From Eubacteriales bacterium (GTDB lineage: Bacteria; Bacillota; Clostridia; Lachnospirales; Lachnospiraceae), in contig JAUNSC010000013.1 in assembly GCA_030539395.1 (NCBI GenBank), positions 1-64,000 on the forward strand: a DNA stretch of 64,000 bases, read 5' to 3'. This document shows, piece after piece, positions 1 through 8,184 of the stretch (position 1 is its first letter; the number at the start of each line of letters is the position of its first letter). Both the position numbers and the translations under genes were made by a program. Below the pieces are notes generated by a model. The model had not been told where the DNA came from and made no database searches. It saw only the letters and a list, made by a program, of their open reading frames with translations.

Positions 1-39
1 TTAATGGAAGTGGCAGGAACAGAATTAATAGCGGCATAG
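1..39 (+). CDS. 3' end of an unidentified upstream gene (partial)
   Basis: The frame starting at base 1 is open for 12 codons and ends at TAG 37-39, about 11 bases before the ribosome binding site of the next gene. This fits the tail of a co-directional gene that begins outside the window. Too short to identify. Confidence 0.35.
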   Translation, partial: LMEVAGTELIAA

Positions 40-64
40 ATGGTTTTGAAAGGAGGAGTTGTTA

Positions 65-457
65 TTGGACAAAAAATTGCTTGAACTGGCAAGGGATATT
101 TCGAGAGCGGGAAAAGAAATTGCTTATGATAACATCTGTAAAGATTATAGAATTGGATACGGCAGGAACATAATTACAGTCACAAGTGACAGCGGCTATG
201 AAGCAATCTATATTGGGGACACACGTTCGCCCTGCAAGGATGGGTATATGTGTCTGTACACGAATAATACGGAGAAAAGAAATAGTTTTCCACGTATAAG
301 GGCTCTTGCAAAATTATTAGAAGCTGTTGCGAACAAGGAAAAACTTCCGGAGGGAGAAGGAAAAGCGTCTTATCATGACAGGGAGGAGTTTGGAGGAATG
401 GATAAACAGTTAGAATATTTCTCCAGAGTCGTAAAGAATCTGGCGGATCTCTGGTAA
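65..457 (+). CDS. Hypothetical protein of the mobile element, about 130 aa
   Basis: Not recognised. The start is most likely TTG at 65, because AGGAGG at 51-56 then sits 8 bases upstream; TTG at 59 would leave only 2 bases. The product is soluble, with no signal peptide or membrane segment. The N-terminal third is mixed charge, the middle (about residues 30-70) looks like beta strands, and the C-terminal part is helical and lysine/glutamate-rich. It lies on the same strand as the excisionase and integrases downstream, so it is probably element cargo or an accessory function. No catalytic motif is visible. Confidence 0.7.
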   Translation: MDKKLLELARDISRAGKEIAYDNICKDYRIGYGRNIITVTSDSGYEAIYIGDTRSPCKDGYMCLYTNNTEKRNSFPRIRALAKLLEAVANKEKLPEGEGKASYHDREEFGGMDKQLEYFSRVVKNLADLW

Positions 458-657
458 TCCTGATATTTATAGACAGGAAGAAATACGGAGATTTAAATGA
501 ATCTGGCAGCGGTATGGGCAAAATCCCTCCTCTGCCAGATCTTTTGAAAAAATATAGAAAAGTTACAGAAAAAAAATTTTGTAGCTTTCTTTTTTATGTA
601 GGAATAAAAATCATGTGTCCGAGTACTTTGAGCTGATTGCATGGGAAAGGAGAAAGG

Positions 658-1068
658 ATGGTAGACGTTGATGTAAAAAGCGTGGATGCGGTATGGAGGC
701 GCGGTACGGAACTGCAAAAAGAAATAGAGCAGTCAAAGCAAAAATATGACGAACTGATAAAACAGCAGAACAATATGCCGGGAAAGGATAAGGCGGCGGA
801 GGCTGTTATAAAATATTATTTATTTCAACTTGAAAAACTAAAGAGCGAATTGCCGTATGACGCAATGGGGTGTGAATCTGCGGTGTCATTATTGGTGCTG
901 CAGGAATTTCAAAAGGAAACCATTGCAGAAGATATCTTAGAATTTTTAGGGCATCCTGATAATTTTTCTAAAGAAGAATTACTAAAAGAAGTTCAAAAGT
1001 TTTCTATAATTCATCTTGATTCAAGAGGGCTTTTATTATATCAGGATTTACTGATAAAAGGAAGGTGA
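658..1068 (+). CDS. Hypothetical coiled-coil protein of the mobile element, 136 aa
   Basis: Not recognised. ATG 658 is chosen because AAAGGAG at 646-652 lies 5 bases upstream; the in-frame TTG at 637 has no such site. The N-terminal half (about residues 15-75) is rich in Lys, Glu and Gln with heptad-like spacing and probably forms a coiled coil. The C-terminal half is a mixed helical region. The stop TGA overlaps the GTG start of the next gene as GTGA, so it is translationally coupled to the HTH gene and probably belongs to the same recombination-control operon. Function unknown. Confidence 0.75.
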   Translation: MVDVDVKSVDAVWRRGTELQKEIEQSKQKYDELIKQQNNMPGKDKAAEAVIKYYLFQLEKLKSELPYDAMGCESAVSLLVLQEFQKETIAEDILEFLGHPDNFSKEELLKEVQKFSIIHLDSRGLLLYQDLLIKGR

Positions 1069-1268
1069 GCATAATCGATACCTATTTCAAAGAAAAACGA
1101 GTATATGAGGTGGAAGATATTCAAGAGATTCTAAGTATTGGACGTACGAAGGCCTATGCTTTTATACAAGAAGTATATAAAGAACAAAAGCCGTTTAAAG
1201 TCATAAAAATCGGAAATATCTATCGTATTCCCAAAACTTCTTTTGATAGTTGGCTGGATGAAGGGTAA
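1065..1268 (+). CDS. Excisionase-like helix-turn-helix DNA-binding protein
   Basis: A 67-residue basic protein. Residues about 14-65 have the pattern of the HTH_17/excisionase family: a helix-turn-helix around DIQEILSIGRTKAYAF, then a beta wing with KIGNIYRIPK and a final FDSWL helix, as in many Xis proteins and MerR-like excisionases. Established knowledge: such proteins bind and bend attachment-site DNA and bias integrases toward excision, and some also repress their own operon. The start is GTG 1065, overlapping the previous stop. It sits directly upstream of two tyrosine recombinase genes, which strongly supports a recombination directionality role. It could alternatively be only a transcriptional regulator of the int genes. 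Confidence 0.85.
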   Translation: MSIIDTYFKEKRVYEVEDIQEILSIGRTKAYAFIQEVYKEQKPFKVIKIGNIYRIPKTSFDSWLDEG

Positions 1269-1301
1269 CTAATCTGTATCTAAAAACATGTTCGCGTGCT
1301 G

Positions 1302-1360
1302 TTGACACAGAGAAATCCATTATGTTACGGTGCTTATATGGGAAAAAGCATATAAGCACC
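1302..1360 (+). promoter_or_regulatory. Candidate integrase promoter with a 12-bp perfect inverted repeat
   Basis: TTGACA at 1302-1307 is a consensus -35, but the -10 is weak (TTACGG or TACGGT around 1325-1331). Immediately after it lies GGTGCTTATATG (1329-1340) and its perfect complement CATATAAGCACC (1349-1360) with an 8-base loop. The repeat ends 8 bases before the AGGAGG of the first integrase gene. There is no T-run, so an operator or an mRNA hairpin controlling int expression is more likely than a terminator. The repeat is certain; its function is inferred. Confidence 0.6.
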
Positions 1361-1382
1361 TGCTGAATAGGAGGTACTTCAT

Positions 1383-2618
1383 ATGGAAAAAACAAATAAT
1401 AAAGGAGCGGTATTTTATGAAAATGGCACATGGAATTTTATAACGAAAATAGTTAATCGCACGAACTATACCATCGAGTATGAAAAAAGGAGCGGTTTTT
1501 CTTCCGTTCAGGAAGCAGAACAGGCACAGGCGGAGGAAAATGAGCGGTATCAAAATCAGATTGCGAGGGTAAAAAGTCTGACGAATATGAGGTATACATT
1601 TTTTGAATACTTAGATTACTGGTATCAAAACATATACCTTCCCAACTCCGATAGCTCTATTAAAATGTGCTATTGTTGGACAATTTACAAAATAATCTTA
1701 CCCAAAGCACCCAGGGATATTTTAATAGGCATGGTAACTTCCGACTATCTGAATGAAATTTTAGAAAGCTGCGAAGATTACTGTAAAAGTGCTGGCCCTA
1801 TGGTCAACAAGGTGTTCAACGTAGCATTAAAGGACGCCATGGATGATGATTACCTTCTAAATAATCCATTAACGGGTATGAAGAAGTATTATTGGGATAT
1901 CCCGGCAATGATAATCTACTCCAAAGAGCAGATAAAAACTTTACTTCAAGCAGCTTATGAGTATCACTCTATTTATTTAGAAGTTCTGCTCGCATTATTT
2001 GCCGGATTGCGAAAAGGTGAAATTATGGGACTAAAATATTCCGATTTCGATCCGGAAAAGCAGACGGTTAAGGTAGAACGTCAGATTACCAGAGATTATG
2101 AACTTATTGTAAAAAATGATACAACTTACAAAATACTTACTTCAAAGCAATCACTTAAGCCGCCCAAATCATTATGTAGTTATCGAACATTGCGTATACA
2201 TAAAATTATTTTTCAGGAATTAGAAATCCGGAGAAAAGAAAATATGCAGTTGTTTGAAAATCTTGGCAAAGAAAATCAAGAGTGGAAAGAGTACATTTGT
2301 ATTGGACCAAAAGGAAACATCAAAGGTGACTCTACCTGCAATGCCGCTTTGGAACGGATATGTGAGAGAAATGCTCTTCCAAGAGTCTCTATGCATGATT
2401 TAAGGCATATATTTGCTACGATTTTACTTGAACAGGGTATGCCATTAGAAGAAATTTCCAAAGTGATGGGACACAAAAGCACTGCGACCACTTTTGAAGT
2501 TTATTGCGGTATTATTGCGGCGAAGGAAAAAATTTCAGCATTGATTGACTCTTCTTTTGACCCCATCTATGCAGTTGCCAACTCCATGGAAGGAGGCCAC
2601 ACATATGAAGATGATTGA
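1383..2618 (+). CDS. Tyrosine recombinase (integrase) 1 of tandem pair
   Basis: Site-specific DNA strand exchange enzyme, 411 aa, the usual length for element integrases. In order: an AP2-like arm-binding region (about 5-60), a SAM-like core-binding domain (about 70-165) and a catalytic domain (about 180-395). The catalytic set is complete: Arg210 in AGLRKGE, a box II lysine near 254-262, His338 and Arg341 in HDLRH, His364 in MGHKS and the nucleophile Tyr374 in FEVYCG. ATG 1383 has AGGAGG 8 bases upstream. Its last 14 bases overlap the second recombinase gene, so the two are made together. Presumed to integrate and excise the element. Confidence 0.93.
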   Translation: MEKTNNKGAVFYENGTWNFITKIVNRTNYTIEYEKRSGFSSVQEAEQAQAEENERYQNQIARVKSLTNMRYTFFEYLDYWYQNIYLPNSDSSIKMCYCWTIYKIILPKAPRDILIGMVTSDYLNEILESCEDYCKSAGPMVNKVFNVALKDAMDDDYLLNNPLTGMKKYYWDIPAMIIYSKEQIKTLLQAAYEYHSIYLEVLLALFAGLRKGEIMGLKYSDFDPEKQTVKVERQITRDYELIVKNDTTYKILTSKQSLKPPKSLCSYRTLRIHKIIFQELEIRRKENMQLFENLGKENQEWKEYICIGPKGNIKGDSTCNAALERICERNALPRVSMHDLRHIFATILLEQGMPLEEISKVMGHKSTATTFEVYCGIIAAKEKISALIDSSFDPIYAVANSMEGGHTYEDD

Positions 2619-3954
2619 AAAACCTGTTATCAAAGAAAGTCTGCAATACGGAGCTATTATTTCATGGAAGTTCAGAGATACCATTACACCTGTCAGGAAA
2701 AAGTTTGCATATCGCTTTCTACTGACATTTTCCAATGGGATGGAATATCCCATGCAAAAAGGGGGATATCATACCAAGACAGAAGCGTTAAAAGCAAAAG
2801 AATTTACAATTACAGAACTGCATTCAAAAAAATTTGTTCCTTTTGAATACACGCTCAAAGAATTTTTTGACTTTTGGCTCTATTATTATATGAGCGATGT
2901 AGAGAAGATTTCTTACAATACATTTTGTAATTACCGAAATATAATCTATAACTACATCTTAAAGATATGGGATCCAAACAAAAAGATCGTCGATATTGAA
3001 CGAAATGATATTAATAAAATTTTGAATTCCATTGAAAAAAAAGGAATTTTAAAGTCAGCGTATACTGTTTTAAGAAGTTCTTTTTCTTATGCAAAGAGCC
3101 ATCAAATTACACGAAGTAACCCTGCAATCACTGCCATTCGCATGAAGAAAAAAGCAGTAAGGAAGGCATATCATCAAGCCATGAGAGACGGTACCCTAAC
3201 ATATGAAGAAAAACAGAATCCGATTCTCTCTATTCCACAGATATCATTGCTTTTGCTGACGTGCAAAAACACAAAGCCAGAAATGTATATACCATTGCTC
3301 TTATCTTTAACAACAGGTTTAAGAATATCTGAAGTAATTGCAATTAAATTTTCTGATATAGATTGGTGGGAAGGGGAATTGCACATCAGACGGCAGCTGG
3401 GAAGAACCCTTTCAAATGACGGAGCCGATGAAGAACGTTTATGTACACAGGAAGTAAAAACAAAATCCCGTTCAGGAAATCGAACTATTCCTTTGGGAAA
3501 CTTCATAATAGACGAATTGATTGTGGCACGTCACAAATATGAAGCAATGCAGAAATCCAATCCTGATTTTCAGGATTTGGATTTCGTATGTTTTAAAGAA
3601 AATGGCCTGCCATATAACAGAAGCAGCTTCGGAAAACCTTTCAAAAAACTTCTGGCTGAATGTAATCTGCCTGATCTGCGCTGGCATGACCTCCGCCACA
3701 CCTATGCAACCGTGTTAAAAGAAAATGATATTAGCTTAAAAGCGATTTCTTCATGTATGGGGCATAATGGTACAAAAGTTACAGAGGAGGTGTATATTAA
3801 TATCCCGAAAGAAACTGTATATGAGTGTGAAAAACAAATAGCTGCATTTATAGTAGACATTCTTCCCCGGACAAATCTTACACTGGATATTCCTATTCCC
3901 GAAAAAGATTTGCTTGAATTCCTTCCAGCAAAAGTTTACAATATGGTGGGTTAA
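2605..3954 (+). CDS. Tyrosine recombinase (integrase) 2 of tandem pair
   Basis: A second, clearly different tyrosine recombinase, 449 aa. ATG 2605 is the true start: AGGAGG at 2591-2596 is 8 bases upstream, inside the end of integrase 1. It has an arm-binding region (about 10-75), a core-binding domain (about 82-185) and a catalytic domain with Arg240 in TGLRISE, Lys285 or Lys287 in VKTKSRS, His361 and Arg364 in HDLRH, His387 in MGHNG and Tyr397 in VYINI. All key residues are present, so it is not a decayed copy. About 30 extra residues follow the usual C-terminal helix. Two intact, co-expressed recombinases suggest that both are needed, or that two elements have been nested. Confidence 0.92.
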   Translation: MKMIEKPVIKESLQYGAIISWKFRDTITPVRKKFAYRFLLTFSNGMEYPMQKGGYHTKTEALKAKEFTITELHSKKFVPFEYTLKEFFDFWLYYYMSDVEKISYNTFCNYRNIIYNYILKIWDPNKKIVDIERNDINKILNSIEKKGILKSAYTVLRSSFSYAKSHQITRSNPAITAIRMKKKAVRKAYHQAMRDGTLTYEEKQNPILSIPQISLLLLTCKNTKPEMYIPLLLSLTTGLRISEVIAIKFSDIDWWEGELHIRRQLGRTLSNDGADEERLCTQEVKTKSRSGNRTIPLGNFIIDELIVARHKYEAMQKSNPDFQDLDFVCFKENGLPYNRSSFGKPFKKLLAECNLPDLRWHDLRHTYATVLKENDISLKAISSCMGHNGTKVTEEVYINIPKETVYECEKQIAAFIVDILPRTNLTLDIPIPEKDLLEFLPAKVYNMVG

Positions 3955-4007
3955 TGTACTGCCTGGAGATGTATACTGACATTTGGTAACAGACAGTATC
4001 GGATTCT

Positions 4008-4139
4008 TGCATAGCATGCCATAAACAGAACGTAATTCTTGAAAATTTGCATAAAAAATGCATGCTTTATACTGTTAAATACTGCTATTCCGTGCTATGT
4101 ATCTTTATACAAGGCTATAAAACAATGCATAATTATGCA
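4008..4139. repeat. Cluster of TGCATA repeats in the element-chromosome junction
   Basis: TGCATA occurs at 4008-4013, 4048-4053 and 4126-4131, and inverted as TATGCA at 4134-4139. The last two form the perfect 14-base palindrome TGCATAATTATGCA (4126-4139). GCATGC follows the first two copies. Four copies of a 6-mer in about 130 bases is far above chance. Because this lies just downstream of two integrase genes, arm-type integrase or excisionase sites are a reasonable guess, but no core site has been identified. Confidence 0.55.
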
Positions 4140-4214
4140 CAGTGCTGCGCAGTAGAAAAAAATTGAATTTGTTACGCAGGGGCAAAAATCAGGTAAAAAG
4201 CAGTATATTTCACA

Positions 4215-4297
4215 CTCACAAATCCGATAAAAAGCCATAAAAAACAGGCTGTTTTTTCAAAAAAATCGGAAAAGACAAGCAAACGATTTTTTGTGAG
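4215..4297. repeat. Nested inverted repeats (large cruciform or terminator) before the housekeeping operon
   Basis: Three pairs of arms nest around about 4248: CTCACAAA (4215-4222) with TTTGTGAG (4290-4297), TCCGAT (4223-4228) with ATCGGA (4265-4270), and AAAAAACAG (4239-4247) with CTGTTTTTT (4249-4257), the last with a one-base loop. The inner hairpin ends in a T-run and could stop integrase transcripts. The outer arms are not needed for a terminator and may mark the element junction. The rest of the 3955-4323 gap shows no gene and no convincing promoter. Confidence 0.6.
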
Positions 4298-4323
4298 TAT
4301 TGCACAAAAATGAAAGGAGATTT

Positions 4324-6189
4324 ATGCGAAAACTCGCTTTAAATGATGAAATATTACTAAAAATTGACAAGCCTGCCCGCTACATCGGCGGGGAGGTGAA
4401 CTCGGTCATGAAAGACCCGGAAAAGGTGAATGTACGTTTCTGTATGTGCTTTCCGGACGTATATGAAATCGGAATGTCCCATCTCGGAATCCAGGTTCTC
4501 TACGATATGTTTAATCGAAGAGAAGATGTATGGTGCGAGAGGGTCTATTCTCCCTGGATAGATCTTGATAAAATCATGCGGGAGAATCATATCCCGCTTT
4601 TTGCACTCGAATCCCAGGATCCGATAAAAGAGTTTGATTTTCTGGGAATTACAATACAGTATGAGATGTGTTACACCAATATTCTTCAGGTACTGGAACT
4701 TAGCGGGATTCCCCTTTTAGCATCGCAGCGTGATGATGAATGTCCTATTGTAATCGGAGGCGGCCCCTGCACTTATAATCCGGAACCTCTTGCGGATTTT
4801 TTTGATATGTTTTATATCGGAGAAGGCGAAACGGTATATGATGCGCTGATCGACTTATATAAAGAATATAAGAAAGACGGAAAAAGCCGGCGCGAATTTT
4901 TGGAAGCTGCATCATCTGTGCCCGGTATCTATGTCCCGTCTCTTTATGATGTGATATACAATGATGACGGTACTATTGCAGCATTTAAACCATTGAAAGA
5001 CTCTGTTCCGAAAGTTATCCAGAAACAAATTGTTATGGATATTACAAACGCAGTTTATCCGGAAACACCCGTCGTTCCCTTCATCAAAGCAACTCAGGAC
5101 AGGGTTGTACTGGAAATCCAGAGAGGTTGTATCAGAGGCTGCCGTTTCTGTCAGGCCGGAATGCTGTATCGTCCTACGAGAGAGAGAAATGTGGATATGC
5201 TCAGAGAAGTGGCTGTCAAAATGCTGAAAAGTACAGGGCACGAAGAAATATCCCTTAGCTCTTTGAGTTCCAGTGACTATACGCAGCTGGAAGAACTGGT
5301 AAATTTTTTGATAGAAGAGTGCCGGAAACAGAACGTGAATATATCTCTTCCCTCCCTCCGAATAGATGCTTTTTCTCTTGATGTTATGAGCAAAGTGCAG
5401 GATGTAAGAAAAAGCAGTCTTACTTTCGCACCGGAAGCAGGCTCACAGCGGCTCCGGGATGTAATCAATAAAGGTCTGACAGAGGAAGTAATCTTAAAAG
5501 GTGCCGGAGAAGCTTTTGAAGGCGGATGGAACAAGGTAAAACTTTATTTTATGTTGGGACTGCCGACAGAGACGGAAGAGGACCGGAAAGCAATCGCACA
5601 TCTGGCTGAGAAAATAGCTGAGCGTTATTATGAGATTCCAAAGGATCAGAGAAATGGAAAATGCCAGATTACAGTCAGCACATCCTTTTTTGTTCCTAAA
5701 CCGTTTACACCTTTCCAGTGGGCGCCAATGTGTACTATGGGAGATTTTCTTGGACGCGCCAAAACGGTAAATCATGAGATCAGGGAACAACTGAACCACA
5801 AGAGTATCCGGTATCACTGGCATGAAGCGGATGTAACTGTTTTGGAAGGACTTCTGGCGAGAGGTGACAGAAAAGTTTCCGCGGCAATTCTTGATGCATA
5901 CAAAAACGGTGCACTCTATGATGCCTGGTCAGAAACATTTGACAATGAGAAATGGCTCAAAGCTTTTGAGCATACAGGCATAGATATTGATTTTTATACT
6001 ACAAGAGTGCGTGATATGGATGAAATCCTCCCATGGGATTTTATTGATATCGGTGTGACGAAAAAATTCCTGAAAAAAGAGTGGGAAAGAGCGCAACAGG
6101 GAATTATTACTCCCAATTGCCATCAGTCGTGTTCAGGCTGCGGTGCTGCGAAATATAAAGGAGGTGTCTGTTTTGAAGGTAAGAATTAA
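4324..6189 (+). CDS. TIGR03960-type B12-binding-like radical SAM protein
   Basis: A 621-aa radical SAM enzyme of the YgiQ/TIGR03960 type. The N-terminal part (about 35-230) resembles a B12-binding fold. The radical SAM cluster motif is CIRGCRFC with Cys269, Cys273 and Cys276 holding a 4Fe-4S cluster that cleaves S-adenosylmethionine. A cysteine-rich tail, CHQSCSGCG, may hold another metal site. ATG 4324 follows AAAGGAG; the in-frame TTG at 4300 has no ribosome site. The gene overlaps the next one by 17 bases. Established knowledge: this gene, the TIGR03936 gene and an RNase E/G gene often lie together before rplU in Clostridia, but the substrate is unknown. An RNA or ribosome modification role is inference. 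Confidence 0.9.
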   Translation: MRKLALNDEILLKIDKPARYIGGEVNSVMKDPEKVNVRFCMCFPDVYEIGMSHLGIQVLYDMFNRREDVWCERVYSPWIDLDKIMRENHIPLFALESQDPIKEFDFLGITIQYEMCYTNILQVLELSGIPLLASQRDDECPIVIGGGPCTYNPEPLADFFDMFYIGEGETVYDALIDLYKEYKKDGKSRREFLEAASSVPGIYVPSLYDVIYNDDGTIAAFKPLKDSVPKVIQKQIVMDITNAVYPETPVVPFIKATQDRVVLEIQRGCIRGCRFCQAGMLYRPTRERNVDMLREVAVKMLKSTGHEEISLSSLSSSDYTQLEELVNFLIEECRKQNVNISLPSLRIDAFSLDVMSKVQDVRKSSLTFAPEAGSQRLRDVINKGLTEEVILKGAGEAFEGGWNKVKLYFMLGLPTETEEDRKAIAHLAEKIAERYYEIPKDQRNGKCQITVSTSFFVPKPFTPFQWAPMCTMGDFLGRAKTVNHEIREQLNHKSIRYHWHEADVTVLEGLLARGDRKVSAAILDAYKNGALYDAWSETFDNEKWLKAFEHTGIDIDFYTTRVRDMDEILPWDFIDIGVTKKFLKKEWERAQQGIITPNCHQSCSGCGAAKYKGGVCFEGKN

Positions 6190-6886
6190 ATTTTCAAAAT
6201 ATGGCGCTATGAAATTTATCGGTCATCTTGATGTTATGCGCTATTTTCAAAAAGTAATGAGAAGAGCAGATATTGATATTGCTTTTACAGGAGGCTTTAG
6301 CCCCCATATGATCATGTCCTTTGCTCTTCCTCTGGGAGTAGGGGTAACCAGCAGCGGAGAATATCTTGATATTGAGATCCATACACCGATTTCTTCGAAA
6401 GAAGCCGTTAGGCGTTTGAATGAAGTTATGGTTGAAGGTATCTGTGTACAAAGCTTCAGACAGATTGAAGAAGGAAAATCCGGTAAGGCAATGTCCCTGG
6501 TTGCTGCTGCAGACTATACGGTTGCATTCAGAGAAGGGAAAGAGCCGCCTGCAGGCTGGCAGGAAAAGTTTGATGAATTTCTTGCACAGAAACAGATAAA
6601 TATTCTGAAAAAAACAAAGAAGAGTGAGAAAGAAGTAAATATCTGTCCAATGATTTATAATTGCTGTACAGAAAATGAACAGGTACGTATGACGGTCGCC
6701 GCCGGCAGTGCCGCCAATTTAAAACCGGAACTCGTAATAGAAGCATTTGCTTCTTACATTGGATGGAATATGCCTGAATTTTCACTTCTTATTCACCGCA
6801 GTGAATTATATGCTGATACAGGCACTGAAACACAGCAAAAGCTGGTTTCTCTTGAAGAGTTAGGAGAAGAGATTCTTGGATCATAA
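6173..6886 (+). CDS. TIGR03936 / DUF2344 radical SAM-linked protein
   Basis: A 237-aa protein matching the DUF2344 family, which is defined by its link to the upstream radical SAM enzyme and is sometimes fused to it. It begins with KVRIKFSKYGAMKFIGHLD, a hallmark of the family. The start is TTG 6173, placed 8 bases after AAGGAGG at 6158-6164 and inside the previous gene. The residues before that TTG are therefore not part of the protein. No cysteine cluster or membrane segment is seen. It probably acts as a partner or substrate-recognition subunit of the radical SAM protein; its molecular function is not established. Confidence 0.88.
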   Translation: MKVRIKFSKYGAMKFIGHLDVMRYFQKVMRRADIDIAFTGGFSPHMIMSFALPLGVGVTSSGEYLDIEIHTPISSKEAVRRLNEVMVEGICVQSFRQIEEGKSGKAMSLVAAADYTVAFREGKEPPAGWQEKFDEFLAQKQINILKKTKKSEKEVNICPMIYNCCTENEQVRMTVAAGSAANLKPELVIEAFASYIGWNMPEFSLLIHRSELYADTGTETQQKLVSLEELGEEILGS

Positions 6887-8078
6887 ATTAGTTATTACCA
6901 GATATAAAAACGGAATAGTGACACTGCTTTACCATGACGGGAAAGCAGTGGAAATTTCCTATGATACAGAAGAAAACACTTCATTGGTAGGAAACATTTA
7001 CATAGGAAAAGTCGCCAATGTCGTAAAAAACATTCAGGCGGCTTTTATCGAAATTGAGAATGGCGTTCCCTGCTATTATGCTATTTCAGATAATCAACAG
7101 CCTTTTTATACTCAAAAAGGCAATTCAAAAAAACTGGCAGCCGGTGATGAATTGATTGTCCAGATATCACGTGATGCTGTAAAAAGTAAGGCTCCAGGTG
7201 TTACTTCGGATATCAGTTTGTCCGGCAGGTTTCTTGTGCTTACAGCCGGGAAAAATCAGATAAGTCTCTCAACAAAGATTAATGCAGAGCATAGAGCGCA
7301 TCTGAAAGAATTGATGGCGCCCTTTAAAAATGACGTATACGGATGGATTGTGCGTACGAATGCTGTAAATGCATCAGAGAATGAAATTTTACGGGAAGCA
7401 GAAAAGCTTTCCGCACAATTTAAACATATCATGGATATTGCACCTCACAGGTTGTGCAGGACCTGCCTTTACCGGAATCCTCCTCTTTGGTTATCACATC
7501 TTAAGGATGTTTATAATAGCGAATATGAAGAAATTATCACTGACTGTGAAGATCTGTATCATGATATAAAAGACTATTTTGACAGAGAGAGCTATTCATC
7601 TGATATTCTGCGCTTTTATCAGGACAAACTTATACCTCTTTCTAAATTATATAATATTGAATCTTCTGTGGACGAAGCTGTCAGAGAGCGTATCTGGCTC
7701 AAATCTGGTGCATATCTTGTTATACAGCAGACAGAAGCCCTCGTGGCAATTGATGTAAATACAGGTAAATTTGATCATGGAAAGAATCTTCAGAAAACTT
7801 TTTTTAAGATTAATATGGAAGCGGCAAAAGAAATCGCCCGCCAGTTAAGACTTCGGAATCTTTCCGGAATGATTTTGATTGACTTTATAAATATGAAAGA
7901 TCCTGAAGACAAAAGAAATTTGATGGATTATCTGGCAGACTGCTTAAACAATGATCCAATAAAATGTTGTGTTGTGGATATGACTGCTTTGGGACTGGTA
8001 GAAGTGACCAGAAAGCGTATCAGAAAATCAATCAGTGAACAGTTCGGTTTTTTTCAAAAAATATCAAATATTTCTTAA
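6876..8078 (+). CDS. rng: Ribonuclease E/G family endoribonuclease (RNase G-like)
   Basis: A 400-aa protein of the RNase E/G catalytic type, which cuts single-stranded RNA during rRNA and mRNA processing. An S1 RNA-binding region spans about residues 36-125, with GNIYIGKVANVVKNIQAAFI typical of the family. The metal-binding aspartates are Asp293 in AIDVNTG and Asp336 in ILIDFIN, both present. It is shorter than E. coli RNase G (489 aa) because the C-terminal dimerisation part is reduced, as in other clostridial members. The start is TTG 6876 with AGGAGA 8 bases upstream, overlapping the previous stop, so all three genes from 4324 form one translationally coupled operon. Confidence 0.9.
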   Translation: MDHKLVITRYKNGIVTLLYHDGKAVEISYDTEENTSLVGNIYIGKVANVVKNIQAAFIEIENGVPCYYAISDNQQPFYTQKGNSKKLAAGDELIVQISRDAVKSKAPGVTSDISLSGRFLVLTAGKNQISLSTKINAEHRAHLKELMAPFKNDVYGWIVRTNAVNASENEILREAEKLSAQFKHIMDIAPHRLCRTCLYRNPPLWLSHLKDVYNSEYEEIITDCEDLYHDIKDYFDRESYSSDILRFYQDKLIPLSKLYNIESSVDEAVRERIWLKSGAYLVIQQTEALVAIDVNTGKFDHGKNLQKTFFKINMEAAKEIARQLRLRNLSGMILIDFINMKDPEDKRNLMDYLADCLNNDPIKCCVVDMTALGLVEVTRKRIRKSISEQFGFFQKISNIS

Positions 8079-8085
8079 AAAAGTA

Positions 8086-8114
8086 TTGAAAAGTTGTTAC
8101 AAAAATGTTATGAT
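8086..8114 (+). promoter_or_regulatory. Sigma-A-type promoter of the surface protein gene
   Basis: TTGAAA at 8086-8091 and TATGAT at 8109-8114 are separated by 17 bases, a good vegetative promoter. It lies just after the RNase G gene and about 70 bases before the surface protein start, which has GGAGG at 8171-8175. Confidence 0.75.
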
Positions 8115-8184
8115 TTCTACACTGGACATTCCAGAAAGAAGTCTGGAATATAATAAATAATATTTTGGTGGGAGGAAAATAAAT

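Larger units (their letters stand above)
1..3954. mobile_element. Right end of an integrated mobile element (left part outside window)
   Basis: Seen: small unknown genes, an excisionase-like HTH gene and two tandem tyrosine recombinase genes run in one direction and stop just before a conserved housekeeping operon that begins at 4324. In integrative and conjugative elements and in prophages, xis and int genes normally sit at one end beside the attachment site. Inference: the element lies to the left and its right junction is somewhere in 3955-4323. The exact boundary cannot be set because the other end is not in the window. No transfer, relaxase or phage structural gene is visible, so the class of element is unknown. 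Confidence 0.75.

Noticed and set aside
59-64. TTG 59 as start of the first complete gene
   Set aside because: Only 2 bases separate it from AGGAGG; TTG 65, spaced 8 bases, is better.
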